DNA of 64,000 nucleotides from Leptolinea tardivitalis. Lineage in GTDB: Bacteria > Chloroflexota > Anaerolineae > Anaerolineales > Anaerolineaceae. This document shows, in pieces, positions 53,968 through 62,791 of the stretch; position 1 is the first letter of the stretch; each line of letters begins with the position of its first letter. The translations under genes and the position numbers were made by a program. The stretch spans positions 186,001 to 250,000 of the forward strand of contig NZ_BBYA01000011.1 of NCBI RefSeq assembly GCF_001050275.1, written 5' to 3'. Below the pieces are notes generated by a model. It saw only the letters and a program-made list of their open reading frames with translations, was not told the DNA's origin and made no database searches.

Positions 53968-54429
53968 TTAAGGTTCAGTTGTCGCTGTTTCCGTTATATT
54001 TACAACAGTTGGCAGGATTTCGGTAGATGTGGGAGTTGGAGGTTCCATCGTATTTGTTAACGTAGGTGGAACCTGTGTTTCCGTGGGAATCTTGGTATTG
54101 GTAGGAGGAGGTACCTCTGTAAATGTTTTCGTTATGGTACGAGTAAACGTCATGAAAGGTGTTCGGGTAAGAGTGGGGGTAAAGGTACTCGTTGGTGTGT
54201 GAGTGATGGTCGGGGTGAAGGTCTGAGGTGTCGGAGAAAGAACAGGTGTAAAAGTCACCGTCATAGTCGGCGTGGCAGTGACCTCTTTCGGGCCTATCAT
54301 CAACCGGCTGCCCCAGAGTGTGACCAACCCAAGACAATAACAGGGAATCGTGGCTGCAATGATTAAGAGCAGGATGGTTCTTGTTCTTTCACGGCCACCC
54401 TTACGAAGTGTGTCCAATATCCCTTGCAT
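53968..54429 (-). CDS. Membrane-anchored Thr/Pro-rich protein
   Basis: 153 residues. One hydrophobic helix (about 18-45, TILLLIIAATIPCYCLGLVT) anchors a tail of about 100 residues that is nearly all Thr, Pro and Ser (TPTSTFTPTLTRTPFMTF), a surface stalk probably glycosylated. Such tails are common in Chloroflexota. It heads the M42 operon, but the ATG lacks a clear Shine-Dalgarno. No enzyme domain. Confidence 0.65.
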   Translation of the reverse strand: MQGILDTLRKGGRERTRTILLLIIAATIPCYCLGLVTLWGSRLMIGPKEVTATPTMTVTFTPVLSPTPQTFTPTITHTPTSTFTPTLTRTPFMTFTRTITKTFTEVPPPTNTKIPTETQVPPTLTNTMEPPTPTSTEILPTVVNITETATTEP

Positions 54430-54510
54430 AGTGTGAATGATGATATCACCACGTTAAAGGTGATGCAAGTCCGGGGAATAATGACCCTCATCCTCATTCA
54501 TCCCTTTATT

Positions 54511-57315
54511 TCACTCCGAATTACTGCCACCCAGGTCCAGATCAGCCGGAGTAAAAATCCCATCCTTCTGAACGGCTCCATTCATCTTATATCGAAGTGT
54601 GGTAACACATTCCTGTTCCGTGGTACCTTTGGATTTATCGAAGAGATTCACGTAGGATATGCTGAAAATGTCCATTTTGACTGTGCCGGTTCCCTCAGAA
54701 AGCAGCCAGTACGTATCTCCATTGGTGGGATAACTGAAATCCTTTTCCGGGTATTCCAATTTCGTGAATATGTATAGTCCGTCAATTCTTCCATATATAT
54801 TTTTCAAACCGCAGCCGGTGGATGTAACCAGGAGTACCAGCACCAAACAAATAATGATGAACATCAATCCTTTGCGTCGATTCTTCCAGAATGGATAACT
54901 TACCAGTGAAAGACCAGGTATGACGGCAAATCCCCACGCCGGGATCGGATTTTCAGTATCCTTTTTTCCAGGATAGTTGACAAATTGCCGTTCGAACAGA
55001 CTGGATGTTTTCTTGGGAATATCAATCATATAGGAGACACGGATATCATCTGCTCCGACAATGGCTTTAGCCAGAATTGTTCCTGTAAAATCTGGAATAG
55101 GTTTATCCTGTTTCCATTCCAGTGTCCTTCCGGAAGGATCATCTTTATTCTTAATAAATGTCCCATAGGCAGAAAGGATATCCAGAAATGGATCAGAGTC
55201 TCTATATTTGCTATCTTCATCTACTGATGTATCGGGACATGAATTCTCTTGCCCTACAATTTCCACATCCTGGCCGAACCAGTCTCCACTCAGGTCAACA
55301 ATGCCTACGGCGGCGTGAAATTCAGACGATTTTGATTTTGCATAGGCATTTACGCGGACAGAATCCAGACCAAATTTATCGTGAATTGGGCCCAGCATGA
55401 GCTGTCCTTTCCCGCTGCCATCAAACGGTGCATTATTTCCAGCTTTTACCCAGTAGTTTTGACCCGCATCTATCCGTAAATAGATTGGCGGGCCTGATTT
55501 TAGAGGAATCCCTGTTTCATCCGGTCCATTGGCACCATTGCTTACCCGAAGTGGGTACACATTTCCGGCCGGGATTGTTTGTGTAATTATTACTCCCTGT
55601 TCACTCCTGGCCATGTTCGGACCGGATTTGGATAATTGGAATTCGATGCCATCGCCTTTTTGTTTCCCATGGATGAAATCACCATACAGCTTGCCGGATT
55701 TCACGGCTTCGGGTATTTCAGCATCGGTCTTGCTGTTTTGCGGAGGAATGCCAATCAGGTATCTGGCGACATCATCTGCGTTTGCCATGAATCGTTCTTT
55801 GGCCGATGCCTCTTCAAAAGGATTACCAGCCTTATTTATATAAAAGACAAATTCATCTTGATTAATAGAACAACCTTGACCACCATTGCATAGACCCACA
55901 TAAAGGCTCTGACCATGAACATATCTGGCTTCTTCTCCTTTGACCCAATTGAATGGTTCAAGCAAGAAACCAAGTTTCCCCTGTGTTTCGGTGCGCCCAT
56001 ATTTCTCCAGGTTATTATTGATGAACTGGGGATCAACCTGATAGGCGGCATTTTCTGCGGCCACCTCCAACCACCAGAAGGTTGAACCAGACATTCCGTC
56101 TGTTGTCATGGCATAGGTTTCATCTTCTGTCCAATGGAAGAGTTCGTGAGACAGCATATACCGGGTTCGCGAATCATTTGAATTTTCAAGAGTATCAACA
56201 GGTACATAGATGTTCCCCGTTATTGAACTGTAATACGGAGCCTCCTTACCTCCGACAACGATATACAGTGGATTATCTTTTGAATAATTCGCACCGGTAA
56301 AACCAAGTTTCAGGTATTTATCCAAAGCGGTTTTTGAGGTGGTTATCAAATCTATGAACGGATAGGGCAGGTTGGTTTTCTTGTCAAAAAAAATCATTAT
56401 GCTGGCTTCTTTATTCTTCCAGCAATAATTGTGATACCAGGTTCCACAGGATTCCAGTGTCTCCTCATGATTGGGCGATTGAAGCCCGCCTCCCCTGGTC
56501 GTGATCTGTTGACTGGTTTGTGAAGGCAGAAGATTGCTTTTTTTCGGTCGAACAACCATATATTTGGTTGGCACCGTAATTGTATCTTTCGGAGAATAAG
56601 CCGGGTCGCCGCCGGGCAAATCTACCCGTGAATTAATGGTCAATTTGCCATCTTGAGGAGTGATAGAGAGAATCCCGACAAATTGATTATCGATAACGAC
56701 TGCCAGCCGGTCATCCGGTGATTTTGCCGGAAAGACCAGTGTTCCTTGCCGGGCTGTATCGGCTGCACCTTTGGCCGACAGGTTGTAGGCGAGAGATTCG
56801 ACGGAATATTGGTCATCAAAGGCACGGGTAAAATTTTTATCTGGTTTGCTGGCTGTAAGGCTTAATGGAACATTGGCTTTGCCTTCCATCGGGTTGACCT
56901 GCAATCCCACACCTTTGTCATCTGTGTGCAGTTTCCCATCAACCTTGATCGTATTTTCTTTAACCAGGGTGAAATTTTTATAGACAGTTTCAGGGCGGTT
57001 ACCAGTGTTCACCGATGGTTGATCAGTAGATGAAGCAAGAATAGTCGAAACCAGGAAATATCCAAAGGCAAATCCGGCTGCCATAACAACGGCGGACAGG
57101 AACAATCCGGCTGCTATCAGAAGAATTGTTTGCGGGGTATTTTTCTTGTTTGATGAAGGTGATTGTTGGGGTTGAATGGTTGGAGGATTTGACTGGATAA
57201 CGGGTGCCGGGGAGACAGGAACTTCAGTTGGAATCGGAGGAGGGATAACAGGGGTCGGTGTTTCAGGATTTTTCTTCTCTGGAACAGGCGGCTTGTATAC
57301 GGCTGATGGACTCAT
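54511..57315 (-). CDS. Large membrane protein with HExxH zinc-protease-like motif
   Basis: 934 residues from ATG 57313-57315 (GGAGGG upstream). The first about 60 residues are Pro-rich and cytosolic, a TM helix (about 62-90) follows, then a long exterior region. Near residue 388 YMLSHELFHWTEDETYAMTT gives HELFH, an HExxH zincin motif in a good helix setting. Near 815-840 is a second hydrophobic part, then MFIIICLVLVLLVTSTGC, which looks like a lipoprotein signal with its own AAAGG, so an internal gene from 54864 to 54511 is possible. I cannot place the protein in a named family. Confidence 0.55.
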   Translation of the reverse strand: MSPSAVYKPPVPEKKNPETPTPVIPPPIPTEVPVSPAPVIQSNPPTIQPQQSPSSNKKNTPQTILLIAAGLFLSAVVMAAGFAFGYFLVSTILASSTDQPSVNTGNRPETVYKNFTLVKENTIKVDGKLHTDDKGVGLQVNPMEGKANVPLSLTASKPDKNFTRAFDDQYSVESLAYNLSAKGAADTARQGTLVFPAKSPDDRLAVVIDNQFVGILSITPQDGKLTINSRVDLPGGDPAYSPKDTITVPTKYMVVRPKKSNLLPSQTSQQITTRGGGLQSPNHEETLESCGTWYHNYCWKNKEASIMIFFDKKTNLPYPFIDLITTSKTALDKYLKLGFTGANYSKDNPLYIVVGGKEAPYYSSITGNIYVPVDTLENSNDSRTRYMLSHELFHWTEDETYAMTTDGMSGSTFWWLEVAAENAAYQVDPQFINNNLEKYGRTETQGKLGFLLEPFNWVKGEEARYVHGQSLYVGLCNGGQGCSINQDEFVFYINKAGNPFEEASAKERFMANADDVARYLIGIPPQNSKTDAEIPEAVKSGKLYGDFIHGKQKGDGIEFQLSKSGPNMARSEQGVIITQTIPAGNVYPLRVSNGANGPDETGIPLKSGPPIYLRIDAGQNYWVKAGNNAPFDGSGKGQLMLGPIHDKFGLDSVRVNAYAKSKSSEFHAAVGIVDLSGDWFGQDVEIVGQENSCPDTSVDEDSKYRDSDPFLDILSAYGTFIKNKDDPSGRTLEWKQDKPIPDFTGTILAKAIVGADDIRVSYMIDIPKKTSSLFERQFVNYPGKKDTENPIPAWGFAVIPGLSLVSYPFWKNRRKGLMFIIICLVLVLLVTSTGCGLKNIYGRIDGLYIFTKLEYPEKDFSYPTNGDTYWLLSEGTGTVKMDIFSISYVNLFDKSKGTTEQECVTTLRYKMNGAVQKDGIFTPADLDLGGSNSE

Positions 57316-57398
57316 CAAACCCTCCGTGAGTTTTTAGTATGAAATTATGAATGAATTAACTATAGATAGTTGAATTGTGTTAATCAAGTGAGAAAATA

Positions 57399-59480
57399 TC
57401 AATCAACCATTCTCACCGGAATAACTATTGTGACCCTCGCGATTCTATCTGACGGATTTTCAAGGCGCATACCGCCTCCAAATTCGGCCAGCATGGCATT
57501 GTGAAGTTTGATCCCCTGTCCGCCATCTGTTACGGATTTATTGTCATACCGATCTGTGCCGTTGTTTTCAATCTGAATGAAGAGAAGCCCATCCGCTTTT
57601 GAGGTTATTTTTATTTTCAGCCTTTCATCTTCTGGGAGATGGGTATGTTTTTGTATATTCCGAAGAGATTCACGGACCGCATGGTAAACAGCTTCTGCCG
57701 CATCCGCAGAAAGAGAAGCGGCTGCCTGTTCAGCCTGGGGATCAACATCCACGTTCAAGTCAGCATGAAGAAATTCTGCCTCACTATTGGCAATTTGCCG
57801 AATGGCAGTGAATAGCCCATGCGCGGCAATTTCGGGAGGAGGCGGGGGAGGGGCTTCTCGTAGGAGTTGAGATACTTGATGATGTGCTTCAGTGATTTGT
57901 ATGGCTGCCGGGCTTTTTGAGTCAGATATCAAAGCCGTGTGCAAAAGCGGCAGAATGTCATCATGCAGAATCCGGCGGGCTTTCTGATCCAGAAGCCGCG
58001 AACTGATCCGGCTTTCCTGTTGAAGTGAAACCAGCCGGCGGGCAATCTCTGCGGCAGACTGGTTGTCCATCCAGCGTTCCACAGCAGATCGGGCAATTTC
58101 AATATCTTCTTTTGTATAAAATCCATGATTGATATGTTTTCCAAGAAACAACCATCCATCCAGACCTCGCCTAGAAACCAGTGGAATGGCCCAGTAAAAA
58201 CCATCGCAATTTTCCGGCACCAGGGCTTTGGGTTGGGTTGTTTCATCCACCCATTCTGCTGGTATGGGAGGTGTGTTTTTAGCTGATTGTTCTGGAAAGA
58301 TAACGATGTCTGGAAGGAAACTCTTAAGTACTCCAGATGGCAACAGGATAATTTTCTCTGCCTGAATTAGATCGGTGCAGATCCAGGCAAATTCTTCCAA
58401 TCCGTTGCTGGATGGCACATCCTGCTGTGAATTTGAAAAGATACTCTCATAGATTTGTTGCGGCCGGGCTAATCTGCGCAGCTGTTCCGTTTGAATTATC
58501 TGGTCTTTGACCGAAAGATGATTCTGAATTGTTAAAATGCCAGTTATCAGGGGGATGAGAACCAGATAAGCCAGTTCTGGCTGTGTGAAGAAAAGGAATA
58601 CAGAAGAAAGAACACAGGCCAACAATGCCCCGGTTACAATGGCAAACGACCAGCGTTTTCGCAGTCCTGATCTTGGAAGTGGAATTGAGCTGAACACCTC
58701 GTATACCATGGCTGCCTGTCCGATCAGCAGTATGGCAATGGTGATCAAGACTTCGATAATCACATCCAATTCAGTGAGCGGTAGGAGAATGGAAGGAGAA
58801 AAAACCTGGTTCCTATAGCCGGCTTCAAATGTGTTGATTCCCCAAATCAGGGCAAAAGCAACGAGAAAACAAACCAGCAATAAAACCAGAGTGGAAGCCG
58901 TCAGCCAGGGGCGGGCAATCCGGCGGGCTTCATTACCCATAAAATGTGCCGTTGGCCCCGGGCGTAAAATCGCATCCAGCGATAGCAGAATACAGAGAAG
59001 AATATAAACCGGAAATGCAATGGCAAGCCCGTAAAATCCGGCAAAGGTCCCCATTTGGTCATCCAGATCGGGAAGCGGATTTGCCAGCGCCATCCAGGCC
59101 AACAGGAAGGCAGTAATCACCAGTACCAGCCCAAACCAGGAAGCCTGCCGGTGGTGTAATGACGACTCCGCATTATCCCAGAAACCAGAGTACCAGAGGA
59201 TGACGCAATACCAGGCAAAGGGAGAAAGGATCAACGGCCACCATCCGGCGCGCCACCAGAAATTAATCAACGGATTATTCCAATCCCATCCGCTTCTCAA
59301 AATGGCAGTATGGGCAATAAAAAAAATTGCCCCAAGCAATAGTCCTTCTGCTGAAAGCCAGACACCCCAGGCGCGCCGGTCGGCTTCGAGTAATACAGTA
59401 AATCCGAGCCAGCACAAAATAAAGGCATTAAATATGGATAAGGTTAACGCCGGCCAATCTAAAAGCGGCAGGCCGCTCAT
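57399..59480 (-). CDS. Membrane sensor histidine kinase (NarX/DegS-like class)
   Basis: 693 residues. Eight or nine hydrophobic helices fill residues 1-330, a GAF-like sensor part about 340-480 (FYWAIPLVSRRGLDGWLFLG), then the phosphoacceptor helix ARRILHDDILPLLHTALI (H of the HisKA_3-type motif) and the ATPase end with VYHAVRESLRNIQKHTH and DGGQGIKLHNAMLAEFGG. It transmits a membrane or redox signal to the regulator that overlaps it. Signal unknown. Confidence 0.85.
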   Translation of the reverse strand: MSGLPLLDWPALTLSIFNAFILCWLGFTVLLEADRRAWGVWLSAEGLLLGAIFFIAHTAILRSGWDWNNPLINFWWRAGWWPLILSPFAWYCVILWYSGFWDNAESSLHHRQASWFGLVLVITAFLLAWMALANPLPDLDDQMGTFAGFYGLAIAFPVYILLCILLSLDAILRPGPTAHFMGNEARRIARPWLTASTLVLLLVCFLVAFALIWGINTFEAGYRNQVFSPSILLPLTELDVIIEVLITIAILLIGQAAMVYEVFSSIPLPRSGLRKRWSFAIVTGALLACVLSSVFLFFTQPELAYLVLIPLITGILTIQNHLSVKDQIIQTEQLRRLARPQQIYESIFSNSQQDVPSSNGLEEFAWICTDLIQAEKIILLPSGVLKSFLPDIVIFPEQSAKNTPPIPAEWVDETTQPKALVPENCDGFYWAIPLVSRRGLDGWLFLGKHINHGFYTKEDIEIARSAVERWMDNQSAAEIARRLVSLQQESRISSRLLDQKARRILHDDILPLLHTALISDSKSPAAIQITEAHHQVSQLLREAPPPPPPEIAAHGLFTAIRQIANSEAEFLHADLNVDVDPQAEQAAASLSADAAEAVYHAVRESLRNIQKHTHLPEDERLKIKITSKADGLLFIQIENNGTDRYDNKSVTDGGQGIKLHNAMLAEFGGGMRLENPSDRIARVTIVIPVRMVD

Positions 59481-60217
59481 CCGCCCTCCCAGGGGATCCA
59501 GTTATGGGCAGCATCCAATACGAATGGACGGCCTTCCGTGTCCCATTGAATCAAACGATGGGTCTGGTAAATAATGACGGCGCGCGTGCGAGCTACTTTT
59601 TCGTCGGTGGTTGTATCGGCCAACCCCCAGGCGGCATAAATACTCCCGTTTGTCCGGCTGATGGTGCGCTTGTCTTGAAAGCCCATCCGGCTGGCAATCT
59701 GTTCATTGGTTAGTCCCTGGGCGATCATTTTGATCACGGCCAGTTCATTCGGTTCAAGGAGGCTGAGTGGATCCTGTTCGTCAAGGTTGCGGACTTCATG
59801 AACGCGTTCTTCAATTTCAGGATCAATGAAAGACCGTCCGGCAATGGCGTCAGAAATCAAAGGGATGATCATCTCTGGAAGCAGGTAATTGGATTTGCGC
59901 ACATATGCGTAATGGCTCAGAATCCCGGAAGCCCTGAAATCGCGGTAATACTGGTCATCATCCTGGATGGAATAAAAAACCACCGGCAGACGGGGTATCT
60001 CACGGCGTAACGCCACGGCAGTTTGAATCCCGTTGAGGCTGCCTGCCAATCGTACATCCATCAAGACAGCATCAGGATTGGTGCTGATTCCCAAATGAAG
60101 AGCTTCTTCTCCTGAATCTGTATCGGCACAGATAACGATGCTGCCAGATGCTTCAAATCCGGTCTTGAGAGCTGCTCGAAGGCGTTGATTATCTTCCACC
60201 AGCAATAATTGAATCAT
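59477..60217 (-). CDS. LuxR/NarL-type response regulator
   Basis: 246 residues. Receiver domain with LLLVEDNQRLRAALKTGFEA, the phospho-acceptor Asp in DAVLMDVRLAGSLNG and Lys in YAYVRKSNYL. The C-terminal helix-turn-helix is LuxR-like but unusual: NELAVIKMIAQGLTNEQIAS then RMGFQDKRTISRTNGSIYAA. It overlaps the kinase gene by four bases (ATGA), so both are made together. Targets are not seen. Confidence 0.85.
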   Translation of the reverse strand: MIQLLLVEDNQRLRAALKTGFEASGSIVICADTDSGEEALHLGISTNPDAVLMDVRLAGSLNGIQTAVALRREIPRLPVVFYSIQDDDQYYRDFRASGILSHYAYVRKSNYLLPEMIIPLISDAIAGRSFIDPEIEERVHEVRNLDEQDPLSLLEPNELAVIKMIAQGLTNEQIASRMGFQDKRTISRTNGSIYAAWGLADTTTDEKVARTRAVIIYQTHRLIQWDTEGRPFVLDAAHNWIPWEGG

Positions 60218-60278
60218 GAGCTAATTATAGTGTCAGGCCGGTAAGCCTGAAAACAGGAGAAATCATCATCGCCGCGCT

Positions 60279-60977
60279 TTATCTTCCCAACAGATTCCAG
60301 AAGGCATGAATCAGAATTGATCCATACAGGTTCCCGGTTTTCCAACGACAAAAGCCAGTCCACAGGCCAATTATCGAAGCAATCACCATTTTCATCAGCA
60401 TAATATGGATAAGACCGGAGGTAGTTGTACTGGAAGATACATGCATGGCCACGACATCCCAGTATCCCAGATGCCACAGGGCGAACAGCTGGGTGGTCAG
60501 GAGTATGGTGGATATGCCATTCCATTTTGCCGGCAGCACCGAACTCATGCGCTTCCAGATCCAACCACGAAAGATGGGTTCTTCGAAGAAGGGAAAAATA
60601 AGGCACGATAAAACGGTTGGAATGAATTGACGGGGATCCATACAGATATTAAAACCGGCCATCACGACAAAAATAGCCAGACCCGCCATCATGCCGATGA
60701 AACCTTTGGAAGAGATCGTAAATTTCGAAAACCCGGGGTTGCCAAGACTGTGACGAACCATCAACCAGAGGCCCAGTCCGGTCAGTAGCATTGTTAATCC
60801 GTTGGTAATGTCCCCGGCAGGTTCAAATAGTTGACTGACTGAACCCAGGCCAACCATGATTCTATACATAAAATAACGGAACAACTGAATTCCAATCAGC
60901 GCCAGGAGTATCTTTGTCAACTCGATTAACCATGCAAACCGGGTATTGAATGGCAAATTGTTTATTGAGAGTTTCAT
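60279..60977 (-). CDS. CPBP family intramembrane metalloprotease (Abi/Rce1-like)
   Basis: 232 residues with about eight hydrophobic helices. The family motifs are present: EEPIFRGWIWKRM (EExxxR), then LFALWHLGYWD and SILIHAFWNLL. Such proteases act on prenylated or membrane peptides and may give self-immunity to bacteriocins. It lies 61 bases before the response regulator on the minus strand and is divergent from the DUF4173 gene. Confidence 0.88.
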   Translation of the reverse strand: MKLSINNLPFNTRFAWLIELTKILLALIGIQLFRYFMYRIMVGLGSVSQLFEPAGDITNGLTMLLTGLGLWLMVRHSLGNPGFSKFTISSKGFIGMMAGLAIFVVMAGFNICMDPRQFIPTVLSCLIFPFFEEPIFRGWIWKRMSSVLPAKWNGISTILLTTQLFALWHLGYWDVVAMHVSSSTTTSGLIHIMLMKMVIASIIGLWTGFCRWKTGNLYGSILIHAFWNLLGR

Positions 60978-61135
60978 GTTCCTTGTTCTTTTCTTTGAAA
61001 AATTATCTGCACAGGCGGAATAGAAGGTACTTCAAAAAATGACAGGAATTAAGCACTTGAGTGCATGGATTTTGTATTCTGAGAGGCTGGTTTATTTTTT
61101 CTCCAGGCTTATTCTTATTCCAAAGGAGAACCATA

Positions 61136-62740
61136 ATGCAAATAAAAAAACCATCACGTATTCTCTGGATATCGATTGCCCTGGGTCTGTGTTTTGACCT
61201 GTTATTCTGGAAAAAACCAGTGGGAATATCCTACTTCCTGTTTGTCTTTGTCCTGATTGCGGCCGGATTTGTTCTGGCATATCTGGAAGGACGCAAACCG
61301 GCTGGTCTGACCTGGCTTATGGCCGGAATTACACTGTTCTTCTCTGCCATGATTTTCATTCGTGAGGAGCCATTCACGACCTTTATCAATGTGTTATTGT
61401 CACTGATTGGACTGGGGCTGCTAGCGCTTACATTTTCCAGCGGTTTATGGATCCGATATAGTCTGGCGGATATGGTTACGGGAATCGCCCGTTTAGTTTC
61501 CGGCACATTGGCGGGGGGAAGCTCGCTGCTGGCAACTTCGCGCAAGATGGAAGTGGAGGATCATAAGGATGTTGATGCTCCAAAGAAACCCAAAGCCATA
61601 TCCTTCTGGGCGATATTTCGTGGAGTGTTACTGGCGTTCCCGATTGTCTTTTTTCTCGCCTTGCTGCTGGTGTCTGCCGACCCGGTGTTTTCAAAAGAGC
61701 TGGAGCGGATTCTTGATATTAATAAATTCATGGAATACGCCGTACGCCTCGCCATGGTCGGTATCATTGGTTACCTGTTATCCGGTGTTTATCTTTACAG
61801 CCTGGAAAAAAGTCACCGCTCAGACCTGATTGGTATGGACAAACCCTGGTTCCCGGCTTTTCTGGGTTTCACTGAAAGCGCCATTGTGCTTGGTAGTGTA
61901 AATATTCTGTTTGCTTTTTTTGTGGTGGTCCAATTTAAATATTTCTTTGGCGGGCAAACCAATATAGTCGTAGATGGCTTCACGTATGCCGAATATGCCC
62001 GGCGAGGATTTGGCGAGTTAATTGCTGTGGCAATTCTCAGTCTCATCCTTTTCCTGGGGCTGAGTGCTGTCACGCGTCGGGAGTCTCCGGGTAAACAGAA
62101 ATGGTTCACAGGACTTGGACTGGTATTGGTCTGTCTTGTGGCTGTGATTCTGGTTTCATCTTTCCAGAGACTTAGTCTGCTGGAAGCCGCTTATGGTTTT
62201 ACGCGATCCAGGACATACAGCCATATTTTCATGGTCTGGCTTGGAATATTGCTGGCCGCCGTCATCGTCCTCGAGATAATAAATTATCGCCGTGGTTTTG
62301 CTATGGCAGCCCTGATTGTGCTGGTTGGGTTCGGTGCGACTTTGAATTTCATCAATATTGACGGATTTATCGTCAGAGCTAATGTTGAACGAGCCAGAGC
62401 CGGTGAAGAATTGGACTATATGTATTTTCAGGAATTGTCTACTGACAGTATTCCTCAGGCTTTATCAGAATTCCGTGCAACAAACGATCCAGAGGTAAAG
62501 ACTCTGCTGGGTGTATCAATGGTCTGCCGTAGTGCTGAGATGGAAGGACATCTCGATAAATGGGAATGGACGGGTTTTAATATTTCATACAACACAGCGG
62601 TTAATGTCTTAAGAGAAGCGGCACCTGAGTTTAAAGAATACCAGCTTATTGAGAATACTGAAGGCGGGTGGCGGGCAAACACAGTAAAAACGCCGTTTGG
62701 CGAAAAAGATTGTTATAAATCCTACCAAGATATGGATTGA
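61136..62740 (+). CDS. DUF4173 multi-pass membrane protein
   Basis: 534 residues from ATG 61136 (AAAGGAG upstream). About twelve hydrophobic helices cover the length, with a hydrophilic loop near 140-165 and a soluble C-terminus. The segment AEYARRGFGELIAVAILSLI and RTYSHIFMVWLGILLA are characteristic of DUF4173 proteins. Function of the family is unknown. It is alone on the plus strand with its own terminator. Confidence 0.8.
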   Translation: MQIKKPSRILWISIALGLCFDLLFWKKPVGISYFLFVFVLIAAGFVLAYLEGRKPAGLTWLMAGITLFFSAMIFIREEPFTTFINVLLSLIGLGLLALTFSSGLWIRYSLADMVTGIARLVSGTLAGGSSLLATSRKMEVEDHKDVDAPKKPKAISFWAIFRGVLLAFPIVFFLALLLVSADPVFSKELERILDINKFMEYAVRLAMVGIIGYLLSGVYLYSLEKSHRSDLIGMDKPWFPAFLGFTESAIVLGSVNILFAFFVVVQFKYFFGGQTNIVVDGFTYAEYARRGFGELIAVAILSLILFLGLSAVTRRESPGKQKWFTGLGLVLVCLVAVILVSSFQRLSLLEAAYGFTRSRTYSHIFMVWLGILLAAVIVLEIINYRRGFAMAALIVLVGFGATLNFINIDGFIVRANVERARAGEELDYMYFQELSTDSIPQALSEFRATNDPEVKTLLGVSMVCRSAEMEGHLDKWEWTGFNISYNTAVNVLREAAPEFKEYQLIENTEGGWRANTVKTPFGEKDCYKSYQDMD

Positions 62741-62746
62741 CCTGAA

Positions 62747-62791
62747 AACAGGAGGGTGTTGATTTATATATCAGCATCCTCTTGTTTTTTT
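62747..62791 (+). terminator. Terminator after the DUF4173 gene
   Basis: AACAGGAGGGTGTTGAT (62747-62763) pairs with ATCAGCATCCTCTTGTT (62770-62786), 17 pairs with three G-U, followed by TTTTT. It overlaps the stop of the convergent LuxR gene. Confidence 0.85.

Noticed and set aside
54445-54464. Hairpin ATCACC/GGTGAT between two minus-strand genes
   Set aside because: Six pairs and no U-run; too weak to call a terminator.
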